Positions 1 through 6,702 of a stretch of 17,371 bases of DNA are shown piece after piece. This stretch comes from Conexibacter sp. (GTDB taxonomy: Bacteria; Actinomycetota; Thermoleophilia; Solirubrobacterales; Solirubrobacteraceae), in NCBI GenBank assembly GCA_025964055.1, contig JAOPZP010000213.1, positions 1 to 17,371 of the forward strand. Reading direction: 5' to 3'. Every line of letters begins with the position of its first letter. Position 1 is the stretch's first letter. The translations under genes and the position numbers were made by a program. The notes under the pieces were generated by a model, which saw nothing but the letters and a program-made list of their open reading frames with translations, did not search any database and had not been told where the DNA came from.

Positions 1-36
1 AGCTGCGGCGACGACGTCGTCCGGGGTCGAAGACAT
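1..36 (-). CDS. 5' end of an unidentified gene (partial)
   Basis: Only the first 12 codons are inside the window. They read MSSTPDDVVAAA from an ATG at 34-36, without a stop, and continue past the left edge. A ribosome-binding sequence AGAGG lies four bases before the ATG. The gene runs in the same direction as the hydrolase and dehydrogenase genes to its right, so it may be the next member of that operon. Too little protein is visible to name a family. The start is supported by the ribosome-binding site and by an open frame with high third-position GC. Confidence 0.5.
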   Translation of the reverse strand, partial: MSSTPDDVVAAA

Positions 37-47
37 ATGACCTCTAA
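36..47. repeat. 12-bp motif TATGACCTCTAA, copy 1
   Basis: The exact reverse complement, TTAGAGGTCATA, occurs in the permease promoter gap at 4289-4300. A looser copy sharing GAGGTYATA is at 12679-12687 in the GS-gene leader. Here the motif overlaps the ribosome-binding site and start codon of the partial gene at the left edge, so part of the match may simply be a Shine-Dalgarno sequence. A shared regulator site is possible but unproven. Confidence 0.25.
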
Positions 48-65
48 CACTACGACATAGAGCGG

Positions 66-260
66 TCAGGCCTTGGACTTGCGCGGGCACCAGAGCAGCG
101 ACGCGATCACGAGCTCGCGTTGGCTCAGGGACCTCTCCCGGAGCCGATCGCTCTCGATGCTCGAGTGGTGTGTCCCTGGGCCGGCGATGCGTGCTTCTGG
201 CCGCGAGACGGCAGGCGACGCGCGCCAGTACGCGACGTCGGATCGAGCGTCGCTGCTCAC
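66..260 (-). CDS. possible small hypothetical protein (64 aa)
   Basis: A 64-codon frame starts at a GTG that overlaps the stop of the upstream PuuD-type gene as GTGA. The same arrangement is seen at the SMP-30/PuuD junction elsewhere in the window. By hand count its GC by codon position is about 64, 61 and 84 percent, which is the pattern of real genes in GC-rich genomes. It ends 29 bases before the start of the next gene. The product is rich in Arg and Ser, with a short hydrophobic patch (VIASLLW) near the C-terminus and a basic tail, CPRKSKA. I recognise no family. The upstream Shine-Dalgarno match is poor, so the stretch may be untranslated spacer between PuuD and the partial gene. Confidence 0.35.
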   Translation of the reverse strand: MSSDARSDVAYWRASPAVSRPEARIAGPGTHHSSIESDRLRERSLSQRELVIASLLWCPRKSKA

Positions 261-976
261 GCGACCGTCCCCGCATCGCAGCGAGAGAGCAGGGTCCGGA
301 AGAGGCCGACCTGACGCTCTGCGTGGCGCCCTGAGAGGAACTCCGGGTGCCACTGCACACCGAGGATCCGGCCCGCCGCGTCTTCCATCGCCTCGATCGT
401 CCCGTCGGGCGCCCATCCGACCACCAGGAGGCCCTCGCCCAACAGGTCGATGGCCTGGTGATGGATGCTGTTGACGTCGACCAGCCCCGGCGCGAACGCG
501 CGCGCCATCGCCGATCCGGCCTCGAGCTGCACCGGATGGACGGGCCGATCGTTCGGCTCGGCCACGTAGTGATCGACAGCCGTCGAGAGCGACTGCGTCA
601 GCGTCCCGCCGAGGGCGACGTTCAGGAGCTGCATCCCGCGACAGACCCCGAGCATCGGGATTCCACGACGGATGGCAGCGTCCACGAGCCCGAACTCGAA
701 CCTGTCCCTGCGCAGATCGGGAGCGTCGGTCGACGGCCCGCGCTCGGCGCCGTACCGGCTCGGGTCGACGTCGGTGCCGCCGTTGATGACCAAGGCGTCG
801 ACGCGATCGATCAGCGCGTCCGGAGCGCCCCAGGCGTCGGAGGCCACCGGGATCCCACCCGCCTCGGTGATCAGCGCACCGAACCGCTGATCGACCGTGG
901 CATTGGCCTTCTGACCCGGCAACGTCGTGTCGATCATCCGCGGGATCGAGGTCACCAGAACGAGGGGGGCGCCCAT
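257..976 (-). CDS. gamma-glutamyl-gamma-aminobutyrate hydrolase family (PuuD-like, class I glutamine amidotransferase fold)
   Basis: This 239-residue protein belongs to the C26 peptidase/PuuD family, cytosolic enzymes that hydrolyse the gamma-glutamyl amide bond of compounds such as gamma-glutamyl-GABA, releasing glutamate and the amino acid. The nucleophile elbow reads GVCRGMQ with Cys112, followed by the family signature NVALGG. The His-Glu pair is intact in VQWHPEF (His210, Glu212). An NGGTDVDP loop near residue 66 and the IHHQ segment near 171 are also typical. I chose the ATG at 976 because AGGG sits ten bases upstream; an in-frame TTG at 985 would have almost no spacer. The gene starts 12 bases after the SDR stop, in the same operon as the IclR regulator and permease. 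It is the likely catalytically competent paralogue of the PuuD-like protein at 5192-5968. The natural amide is not known. Confidence 0.9.
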   Translation of the reverse strand: MGAPLVLVTSIPRMIDTTLPGQKANATVDQRFGALITEAGGIPVASDAWGAPDALIDRVDALVINGGTDVDPSRYGAERGPSTDAPDLRRDRFEFGLVDAAIRRGIPMLGVCRGMQLLNVALGGTLTQSLSTAVDHYVAEPNDRPVHPVQLEAGSAMARAFAPGLVDVNSIHHQAIDLLGEGLLVVGWAPDGTIEAMEDAAGRILGVQWHPEFLSGRHAERQVGLFRTLLSRCDAGTVA

Positions 977-988
977 GGTCGTCAAGCC

Positions 989-1792
989 CTAGATGGCGGT
1001 GCGGCCGCCGTCGATCATGAGCGTCTCGCCCACGACCATGTCCGAAGCCCCGGAGGCGAGGAAGAGGAGCGCCCCGACGAGCTCGTGAGGCTGCCCCACA
1101 CGGCCGACGGGAATCGCGTTGGTCGTCCACTCCCGATACTCGGGGTCGTCGAGGAACGGCTGGATGAGCGGGGTCGCGAAGTCCGTCGGTCCCAACGCGT
1201 TGACGCGGACGCCGTGCTTGATCCACTCGACCGCCAGGGCTCTCGTCAGCTGCACCACGCCCCCCTTGCTCGCGCAGTACGCCGCCTCCTCCGCCACGCC
1301 GATGAACGCGTCGGTCGAAGCGATGTTGATGATCCGCCCCCCGCCGGCCTTCACCATGTGAGCGCCGAACGCCCGGCACGACAGGAACGTGCCGGTGAGG
1401 TTCGTCTCGAGCACGCGCCGCCACTCGTCGAGCGGCAGCGTGGCCGTCTCGTGCATCGAGAAGACGCCGGCGGAGTTCACGAGCACATCGACGCCACCCA
1501 GGCGGTCGACGGCCAGCTCGGAGAGCGCGGCGACGGAGGCCTCGTCGGTCACGTCCACGAGCGCCGCCGTCGCGATGCCGCCATCGTCGGAGATCCGCCC
1601 GACGACCGCTTCGGCGCGCTCGGCGTTCCGCCCGGCCACGAGGACCCGAGCACCGCATCGAGCGAGCGCGACGGCAGCCGTCTCGCCGATGCCGCTGGTG
1701 CCGCCGACGACGACCGCCCGCCGGCCGGCCAGATCGAAGACCTGCGCGAGGTAGTCCCCGCCGCGCGGCACCTGGACGTCAGCGACCGACAT
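989..1792 (-). CDS. SDR family NAD(P)-dependent oxidoreductase
   Basis: A classical short-chain dehydrogenase/reductase of 267 residues. The cofactor loop is VGGTSGIG (residues 29-36). NSAG at 106-109 stands in for the usual NNAG, and Asn131 lies in the NLTG turn. Ser159 and the Y172-x3-K176 pair complete the catalytic set. Arg55 after beta-2 (AGRN) hints at NADP(H) rather than NAD(H). The protein ends in the usual MIDGG. The start at 1792 is preferred because GGGGGAGG lies just upstream and the N-terminus then has normal length; it overlaps the end of iclR by 14 bases, consistent with translational coupling. The substrate cannot be read from sequence. In this setting it could oxidise or reduce a hydroxy- or oxo-intermediate of the amine-derived acid. 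Confidence 0.93.
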   Translation of the reverse strand: MSVADVQVPRGGDYLAQVFDLAGRRAVVVGGTSGIGETAAVALARCGARVLVAGRNAERAEAVVGRISDDGGIATAALVDVTDEASVAALSELAVDRLGGVDVLVNSAGVFSMHETATLPLDEWRRVLETNLTGTFLSCRAFGAHMVKAGGGRIINIASTDAFIGVAEEAAYCASKGGVVQLTRALAVEWIKHGVRVNALGPTDFATPLIQPFLDDPEYREWTTNAIPVGRVGQPHELVGALLFLASGASDMVVGETLMIDGGRTAI

Positions 1793-2669
1793 CGACGGCC
1801 TCCCCCGACTCGGCAGCCCAGGCGGAGGCGGACATCTCATGCAACAAGCGATACCTCTCCGTTTCGGGATCCATCAGATCGGCCGCCGTCGGGCCACCGG
1901 GCTCAGCGACGAAGCCGAGCTCGCGGGAGACCGCCTCGGCGGCAGCCTGCACGGCCTGCGCCGCCAACATCAGGCGATCCGGGTCAAAGCGCGACGCCAG
2001 CCCGCTGATCGTCAGCGCACACTCGACGGCGCCACGGTCGTTGAAGATCGGGGCGGCCACGGCGATCGCGCCCGCCACCCGCTCGCCGCGGCTGACGGCA
2101 ACCCCGACCAGCCGGATGCGCTTGAGATCCAGGCGCAGCGCCTCCACGCTCGTCGCCGTCGCCGGCGTCAACGCCTCGAGCCGGATGCCCGCGAGGTACG
2201 TGGTCAGCAGCTCGGGGTCGAGATGCGCCAACAGGACCTTGCCGGTGCCCCCCGCGTACGCGGGGTAGCCGCGGCCGACCTCTTGGTTCATCCGCATCTC
2301 ATAGAGGCCGTCGACTCGTCGTACCGGAACGACCGTGCCCTCGTGGAGCTCAGCCAGGACCGTCGTCTCACCGAACTGGTCCCGCAAGCGCTCCATCCTG
2401 GGCAGGGCACGTTCGGCGACCGAGCCCTGCTGCCGCGCGAGGCTTCCGACCGACAGCAGCAGGGGTCCCAATCGATATTGGTCGCGCTGGGCATCTTGGG
2501 CCAACAGACCGTGCTCGGTCATGTCAGCCAACACGCGGTGCGCGGTTGCACGGCTCATCGGCGTCTCCGAGAAGATCTCGTTGAAGGTCAGAGACGTGGC
2601 TCTCTGGTCGACAAAGCGCTTCAGGATGACTGTTGCCTTCTCGACCACTGAGAGTCCATCGCGACCCAT
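1779..2669 (-). CDS. IclR family transcriptional regulator
   Basis: This 296-residue protein has the IclR layout. An N-terminal winged helix-turn-helix spans about residues 8-75, with the recognition helix around SRATAHRVLADM at 39-50 and a wing near YRLGPLLLSVG. A C-terminal effector domain carries the family's GTGKVLLAHL stretch. Members bind short palindromes and usually repress, with a small organic acid or related metabolite acting as effector. The ATG at 2669 is preceded by GGAGGA at good spacing. The gene follows the permease by only 28 bases, and that gap contains a near-palindrome, GGAACGCCGTTTC. Related sites overlap the permease and GS-gene promoters, so I infer that this protein controls both arms and itself. 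The effector is unknown; a catabolic intermediate of the imported compound is the natural guess. Confidence 0.93.
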   Translation of the reverse strand: MGRDGLSVVEKATVILKRFVDQRATSLTFNEIFSETPMSRATAHRVLADMTEHGLLAQDAQRDQYRLGPLLLSVGSLARQQGSVAERALPRMERLRDQFGETTVLAELHEGTVVPVRRVDGLYEMRMNQEVGRGYPAYAGGTGKVLLAHLDPELLTTYLAGIRLEALTPATATSVEALRLDLKRIRLVGVAVSRGERVAGAIAVAAPIFNDRGAVECALTISGLASRFDPDRLMLAAQAVQAAAEAVSRELGFVAEPGGPTAADLMDPETERYRLLHEMSASAWAAESGEAVDVGR

Positions 2670-2683
2670 TGATCCTCCAAATC

Positions 2684-2696
2684 GGAACGCCGTTTC
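2684..2696. promoter_or_regulatory. candidate IclR operator upstream of iclR
   Basis: GGAAC-GCC-GTTTC is an inverted repeat with 5-bp arms and one mismatch, located between the permease stop and the iclR start. Read toward iclR it ends in GTTCC, as do the other two copies (4222-4234 and 12619-12631). Position and shape suggest autoregulation by the IclR protein or tuning of read-through from the permease gene. This is inferred from repetition of the pattern alone. Confidence 0.5.
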
Positions 2697-2697
2697 G

Positions 2698-4200
2698 TCA
2701 ATCGTACGAGGCTGCGGCGACCGGCTGCACGCTCGGGTCCAGCAACGGGTCCCCGGCCCCGCTCTGGCCGTCTTGCACGCGACGCTTCGGGCGCGCGATG
2801 ACGTAGTAGAGCGCGCCGATCCCGATCACGATCCCTGCCGAGATCGGGACGAACCAGCGATCGAAGAAGCCACTGCCGAGCGGGGGCGTCTTGATGGACA
2901 GGATCACGATGGTCGCGATCTGGTACGCGACGGCGCCGATCGCGACCGGCCACCCGAAGCGGCCCAGCCGGAACTTGCCTGCCGGCTGCCACCCGCGCGA
3001 CCGGGCGACGATCGTCGCGACGACGACCGACAGGAACGCGAGGTAGTTGCCGATCACCGCGAAGGCGATGACGCGCGAGATCGTCGCCGTCGGCATCAAC
3101 GACACGAGCGACGGCACGACGAACACCACCAGCACCGCCCACGGCGGCGTGTGGAACCTGTCGCTGACGCGCGACAGGAACCTCGAGCCCATGATCATCC
3201 CGTCGCGGGAGTACGAGTAGACCAGTCGGGTCGCGGCCGCCTGTGCGCTGAGACAGCACGAGGCGAATCCGATGAGCACCATGATCAGCGCGAGCTTCGC
3301 GCCGAAGCTCCCGAGCGCCCCGTTCAACACCGTCAGGATCGGGTTGGTGTCCTTGCCGCTGATCACGGCGCCCAGGTTCGGCACCGACAGGATCAGCGAG
3401 AACGTGATCAGCAGGCACGCGCCGGCGCCGACGACGATGGCCAGCAACATGGCCTTGGGCACCCGCGACGACGGGTCGATGACCTCCTCGGCGACGTCGC
3501 CGGCCGACTCATGGCCGTACAGGCACCAGACACCGAACAGGCAGGCCGCGAGGAACGCGCCGGTGTAGCTGTGCGACCCCTGCACCTGCAGGTTGTCGAA
3601 GATCGAGCTCACGGGGTTGTGCCGGTAGGTGGCGAGCAGGATGACGGCGAGCACGGCGGTTCCGCCGATCTCGACGAAGACGCCGAGGCGCGAGACGAGC
3701 GAGACGCCCCGAACGCCGGCGAAGTTGATGATGCCGCCCACCGCGAGGAGGGCGATCGTCGTGAAGACCGTGCTGGCCCGGGTGACGTCGTATCCGAAGA
3801 GCGGGCCCAGGAACAGCGTCGATGCGCCGACTCCCGCCGCGATGTTGATCAGCAGTGCCCAGAGGTACATCCAGCCGGCGAACCAGGCATAACGCTCGCT
3901 GACGAGGTTGCGGGTCCACTGGTAGATGCCGCCGGCGATCGGATACTCCGACGCCACCTCGGCGAAGACGAGCGTCACCAGGAACTGTCCCAGGAACACG
4001 ATCGGCAGCGCCCAGATGAATGCAGGGCCCCCGGTCGCCAGTCCGTACGCGAAAAGGCCGTAGACACCGACGACCGGCGACAGGTACGTGAAGCCCACGG
4101 CGAAGTTGCTGAACAACCCCAGGCGCCTCGTGAGCCGCTGCTTGTAGCCCAGCTCCTCGAGCCGGGCGGTGTCCGCAGCGAGCTGCTGCTGATCGTGCAT
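2698..4200 (-). CDS. APC superfamily amino acid/amine permease
   Basis: A 500-residue integral membrane protein with about twelve hydrophobic segments, the normal number for amino acid-polyamine-organocation transporters. The first segment begins near residue 27 with LGLFSNFAVGFTYLSP and is followed by a Gly-rich helix, as in the GABA/polyamine/choline branch. EVASEYPIAGGIYQW at the second segment is a well-kept APC signature. The N-terminus (LEELGYKQRLTRRLG) is the usual cytoplasmic lead. These carriers normally import amino acids, GABA or amines by cation symport or exchange. The start is backed by a GGAGAGGAAGG ribosome site. It heads the iclR-SDR-puuD unit and has its own promoter in the 143-bp gap upstream. 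The cluster around it suggests that an amine or an omega-amino acid is the cargo; sequence alone cannot say which. Confidence 0.93.
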   Translation of the reverse strand: MHDQQQLAADTARLEELGYKQRLTRRLGLFSNFAVGFTYLSPVVGVYGLFAYGLATGGPAFIWALPIVFLGQFLVTLVFAEVASEYPIAGGIYQWTRNLVSERYAWFAGWMYLWALLINIAAGVGASTLFLGPLFGYDVTRASTVFTTIALLAVGGIINFAGVRGVSLVSRLGVFVEIGGTAVLAVILLATYRHNPVSSIFDNLQVQGSHSYTGAFLAACLFGVWCLYGHESAGDVAEEVIDPSSRVPKAMLLAIVVGAGACLLITFSLILSVPNLGAVISGKDTNPILTVLNGALGSFGAKLALIMVLIGFASCCLSAQAAATRLVYSYSRDGMIMGSRFLSRVSDRFHTPPWAVLVVFVVPSLVSLMPTATISRVIAFAVIGNYLAFLSVVVATIVARSRGWQPAGKFRLGRFGWPVAIGAVAYQIATIVILSIKTPPLGSGFFDRWFVPISAGIVIGIGALYYVIARPKRRVQDGQSGAGDPLLDPSVQPVAAASYD

Positions 4201-4221
4201 TGCCCTTCCTCTCCTTATAGC

Positions 4222-4234
4222 GGAACGCTGTCCC
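4222..4234. promoter_or_regulatory. candidate IclR operator at the permease promoter
   Basis: GGAAC-GCT-GTCCC is an inverted repeat with one mismatch. It begins one base downstream of the predicted -10 box and so covers the expected transcription start. A repressor bound here would block initiation. It matches the sites before iclR and before the GS-like gene in arm length, spacer length and position. Confidence 0.5.
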
Positions 4235-4235
4235 G

Positions 4236-4265
4236 ACTTTAGGCGGAGCCGGCTCGAAAAGTCAA
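4236..4265 (-). promoter_or_regulatory. predicted sigma70-type promoter of the permease-iclR operon
   Basis: On the minus strand TTGACT (4265-4260) is separated by 18 bases from TAAAGT (4241-4236). These match the -35 consensus at five of six positions and the -10 at four of six. It lies about 35 bases upstream of the permease start, in an AT-richer patch of an otherwise GC-rich gap. The candidate operator at 4222-4234 sits immediately downstream. Confidence 0.45.
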
Positions 4266-4288
4266 CCCTAAACCTTCAGACATTGATA

Positions 4289-4300
4289 TTAGAGGTCATA
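4289..4300. repeat. 12-bp motif TTAGAGGTCATA, copy 2
   Basis: This is the exact reverse complement of 36-47. It lies about 25 bases upstream of the predicted -35 of the permease promoter, where an activator could bind. The core GAGGTYATA recurs in the GS-gene leader at 12679-12687. No start codon follows on the plus strand, so here the match is not explained as a ribosome-binding site. Confidence 0.3.
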
Positions 4301-4343
4301 ACTTCATTCACAGCCGTGCCGACGGGCGGCGGATCGGCGGCCA

Positions 4344-5195
4344 CTAGGCGACGAGCCGCGGCCGAATCACCGGCGTTCCGCGCTCCGGGACGGTCAGCGC
4401 CAGCAGCTGTCGCCCGCCGTAGTTGCTGACCACGAGAAGATCGAGATCCGGGCCGGCGTAGGTGCAGCCGGTCGGCGCAGCCAGAGTCATGCCGCTCGGG
4501 TCGCGCAGGCGCTCCGTGAGCTCGCCGCGCGCGTCGACATGGAGGACCAGGTCAGGGCGATAGCAGCCGACCGTCAGCCCGCCGTCGACGTCGAGCGCGA
4601 TCTGGTCCGGCACGGTGTCCGGAAGGCGGCACACCTCCGCCGCCACCACGCCGGCGGATGGACCGGCCAGGACGACCGCGACGATCCGAGGCCGGTGGGA
4701 CTCGACGACGAGCAGCCGGCCCTCGTGGACGAGGCACCCGTTGGGGAAGCCGGACACGGCATGCGACCAGAGCGTCGTCTGCCCGCCGGGATCGATGCGA
4801 TAGATCGCACCGTCGCCGGCAGCCCAATGGCCCGAGCACGTGACGTAGGCACTGCCGTCGACGTCGAACGCGATCCCGTTGGGCTCGATGAACGGCCTGC
4901 TCGGGACCCCCGTGGAGATCGTGGTGACCGATCCTTCGTCCGGGTCGATCGCCACCACGCTGCGCGTCCCCGCGTCGCAGGCGTAGACCAGGCCGGTGCC
5001 GCCGAGCGCGAGTCCCAGCAGGCTGCCGCCGGTGCGAGCGACCTCCGACACGGAGCCGTCCAGGCCCACGGCGTAGAGCTGTCCCTCCTCTCCGCCACAG
5101 AACAGCACGCCGCGCCGGTCGTCCCAGACGACCGCCTCGGGATGGTCGATCCCGTCGGCGATGACCTCCACCGACGAGGCCGCAGGCCGGCTCAC
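4344..5195 (-). CDS. SMP-30/gluconolactonase/LRE family protein
   Basis: A 283-residue six-bladed beta-propeller of the SMP-30/regucalcin-gluconolactonase family, which uses a divalent metal to open lactones or related ring bonds. The expected metal ligands are visible: Glu20 in HPEAVVW, Asn152 in FPNGCLV and Asp197 in VPDQIALD. Asn106 in EPNGIAF matches the substrate-side Asn. Repeated blade motifs of the D-x-D-G type recur through the protein. I place the start at the GTG whose last bases overlap the upstream PuuD-like stop as GTGA; longer in-frame starts would lie inside that gene and add an Arg/Ala-rich tail. It is the last gene of the eight-gene operon. Hydrolysis of a cyclic ester or lactam-like intermediate would suit the pathway, but the substrate is inferred only from context. 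Confidence 0.88.
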   Translation of the reverse strand: MSRPAASSVEVIADGIDHPEAVVWDDRRGVLFCGGEEGQLYAVGLDGSVSEVARTGGSLLGLALGGTGLVYACDAGTRSVVAIDPDEGSVTTISTGVPSRPFIEPNGIAFDVDGSAYVTCSGHWAAGDGAIYRIDPGGQTTLWSHAVSGFPNGCLVHEGRLLVVESHRPRIVAVVLAGPSAGVVAAEVCRLPDTVPDQIALDVDGGLTVGCYRPDLVLHVDARGELTERLRDPSGMTLAAPTGCTYAGPDLDLLVVSNYGGRQLLALTVPERGTPVIRPRLVA

Positions 5196-5968
5196 GGTGC
5201 CACACGCGGCACCGCGTCCCGGGCTGCCTGCACGAACCGCTCGAACAGCGCGAAGTGTCGGCGATCGGTCCGCCACCCCTCCTGCATCTCCCATTGGACA
5301 CCGATGACCAGTCCCCGCGCAGCAGGCACCTCGATGGCCTCGACGACGCCATCGTCGCTGTGGCCCGTGGCGTGAACCCCGGCCCCCAGATCGCGCACGT
5401 GCTGATGGTGGAAGCTGTTGAGCGACGCGTGGTCACCGTAGAGGTCGTGGAGCGCGGAGCCCTGGGCGAAGGCCACCCGATGCTTGGCCGGACCCGGTAC
5501 GCGGCCGTCGTCGGCCAGCTCGAGCTCCACGAGCTCCTGGAACCCTTCGCGCCCGGCCGACAGGTGATCCTCCGCCCCCGGATGCAGCGATGCGTCGAGG
5601 TAGAGGGAGCCGCCCAGGGCGACGTTGATGACCTGCATCCCACGGCACGTGCCGACGATGGGCAGCCCCCGTTCCATCGCCTCCCCCACGAGACCCAGCT
5701 CGATCTCGTCTCGCCGCGGGTCGAGATCCCACAGAAGGTCGCTGCGCGCCTCGCCATAGCGGTGCGGGTCGATGTCCCACCCGCCTCCGAGCAGCACGCC
5801 GTCCGCCTGCTCCAGCGCGACCGCCCGCGACGCCGCATCGTCGAGTCCCGGCAGGATCAGCGGCAGGGCGCCGGCGGCGAGCAGCGGACGGGTGAACACG
5901 CGCGCCCAATAGTCGCCCCACGGGTCGTCCATCGCGATGGAGACGAGGATGACGGGGCGGCGTCCCAT
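5192..5968 (-). CDS. PuuD-like class I glutamine-amidotransferase-fold protein with altered triad
   Basis: A 258-residue paralogue of the hydrolase at 257-976. It keeps the nucleophile elbow GTCRGMQ with Cys108, the NVALGGS signature, a GGGWDIDPHRYG loop near 61 and the FHHQHV segment near 187. Where family members read W-H-P-E near the C-terminus, this protein reads W226-E-M-Q, followed by Glu230, so the catalytic His and its partner Glu are both replaced. It may be inactive, act as a binding or regulatory partner, or use another base. His188-His189 or His203 are present, but nothing shows that they substitute. Its start shares one base with the stop of the preceding crotonase gene (TGATG), and its stop overlaps the SMP-30 start (GTGA), so all three are probably co-translated. 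There is no frameshift and codon usage is normal, arguing for a selected change. Confidence 0.85.
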   Translation of the reverse strand: MGRRPVILVSIAMDDPWGDYWARVFTRPLLAAGALPLILPGLDDAASRAVALEQADGVLLGGGWDIDPHRYGEARSDLLWDLDPRRDEIELGLVGEAMERGLPIVGTCRGMQVINVALGGSLYLDASLHPGAEDHLSAGREGFQELVELELADDGRVPGPAKHRVAFAQGSALHDLYGDHASLNSFHHQHVRDLGAGVHATGHSDDGVVEAIEVPAARGLVIGVQWEMQEGWRTDRRHFALFERFVQAARDAVPRVAP

Positions 5969-6702
5969 CAGCTCGCCCGCTCACGCTGACGCAGGCTCCG
6001 GCCCTGCGCCTCGGCCTCGAACTGCGCCGCGGCGTCGTCGGTGAGGCCGATCACGTCGTCCACCGAGCCGTTGATCCAGCGGGCGAGCGACGGCTTGGCG
6101 GCCGCGTGCCGCGCCAGCCGGATCGCCGCGGCCTCGACGTCGGCCGGTGGGTACGGCCCGATGGCGAGGCCGGCGGCCACCGCCGCGGCTGCACCCAGAG
6201 GCTCGTCCAGGACCGCCATGCGAACGGCCAGCGAACGTCCGCCGATGTCGCGCAGCATCCGCAGATGTCCGCCTGCAGGATGGATGTCGTTGCCGACGAA
6301 CATCGACCGCAGGAACGCGTTGTCGCCGGCCAGCCGAACGCCGCAGGCCAGCGCGAGGTTCAGACCGGCGCCGACCGCGGGACCGCAGACGGCCGCGATC
6401 GAGGGAGCCCGCAGGCGGCGCACGGCATCGAAGATCGCGTACACCGCTTGGATGTCGACCTGAGCCTGCGGGTCGTCGCCGGCCCCGACCGCAGCGAGCA
6501 GCCCGCGATGTGCCCCCGCACAGAACGCGTCTTCGCCGCCGCTGATCACGACGGCACCGACGCTGTCGTCGGCATCCGCCTCCGCGAGCGCGGCGAGGAG
6601 CTCGCGCGCCATGTCACCGACCAGCGCGTTCTTGCGATCCGGAGCCATGAGGCGAACGAGCGCGACGCCGTCGTGCTCGCGCTCGATCCGCACCTCCGCC
6701 AT
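5968..6702 (-). CDS. enoyl-CoA hydratase/isomerase (crotonase) family protein lacking both hydratase glutamates
   Basis: A 244-residue crotonase-fold protein. The start RKNAL (residues 23-27) and the oxyanion-hole regions SGGEDAFCAGA (54-64) and GPAVGAGLNLALACG (107-121) are clear. In true hydratases the second region reads GGGCE and is followed by a PE pair. Here the first Glu is replaced by Asn115, and the second falls in RSMFVGNDIHPAGG without a Glu at the equivalent place. Asp139 or His141 lie nearby. It is therefore unlikely to be an ordinary hydratase; the fold also supports isomerases, thioester hydrolases, decarboxylases and C-C lyases. ATG at 6702 shares one base with the aldehyde dehydrogenase stop (TGATG). 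An ATG nine bases earlier is possible but lies further inside that gene. Its role is probably a non-standard acyl-CoA step in the same pathway. Confidence 0.88.
   Translation of the reverse strand: MAEVRIEREHDGVALVRLMAPDRKNALVGDMARELLAALAEADADDSVGAVVISGGEDAFCAGAHRGLLAAVGAGDDPQAQVDIQAVYAIFDAVRRLRAPSIAAVCGPAVGAGLNLALACGVRLAGDNAFLRSMFVGNDIHPAGGHLRMLRDIGGRSLAVRMAVLDEPLGAAAAVAAGLAIGPYPPADVEAAAIRLARHAAAKPSLARWINGSVDDVIGLTDDAAAQFEAEAQGRSLRQRERAS

Noticed and set aside
977..985. TTG start for the PuuD-type gene at 257-976
   Set aside because: The AGGG ribosome site would be only one or two bases away from the TTG, while its distance to the ATG at 976 is normal.
261..1658. Long leftward open frame continuous with the small ORF at 66-260
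   Set aside because: It is antiphase to the clearly homologous PuuD and SDR genes and gives an Arg/Gly-rich translation typical of a high-GC shadow frame. Only the stretch below 260, outside those genes, was kept as a candidate.
1793..1840. Earlier start for the SDR gene
   Set aside because: It would add a Pro/Arg-rich tail inside iclR. GGGGGAGG directly precedes the ATG at 1792.
2671..2705. TTGACG as a -35 box for a dedicated iclR promoter
   Set aside because: At 17 bases downstream there is only the ribosome-binding site and no -10-like sequence. Co-transcription with the permease is simpler.
2335..4242. 635-codon rightward open frame opposite the permease and iclR
   Set aside because: The translation is dominated by Arg, Asp, His and Glu with no domain. 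The opposite strand encodes an unmistakable 12-segment permease and an IclR protein.
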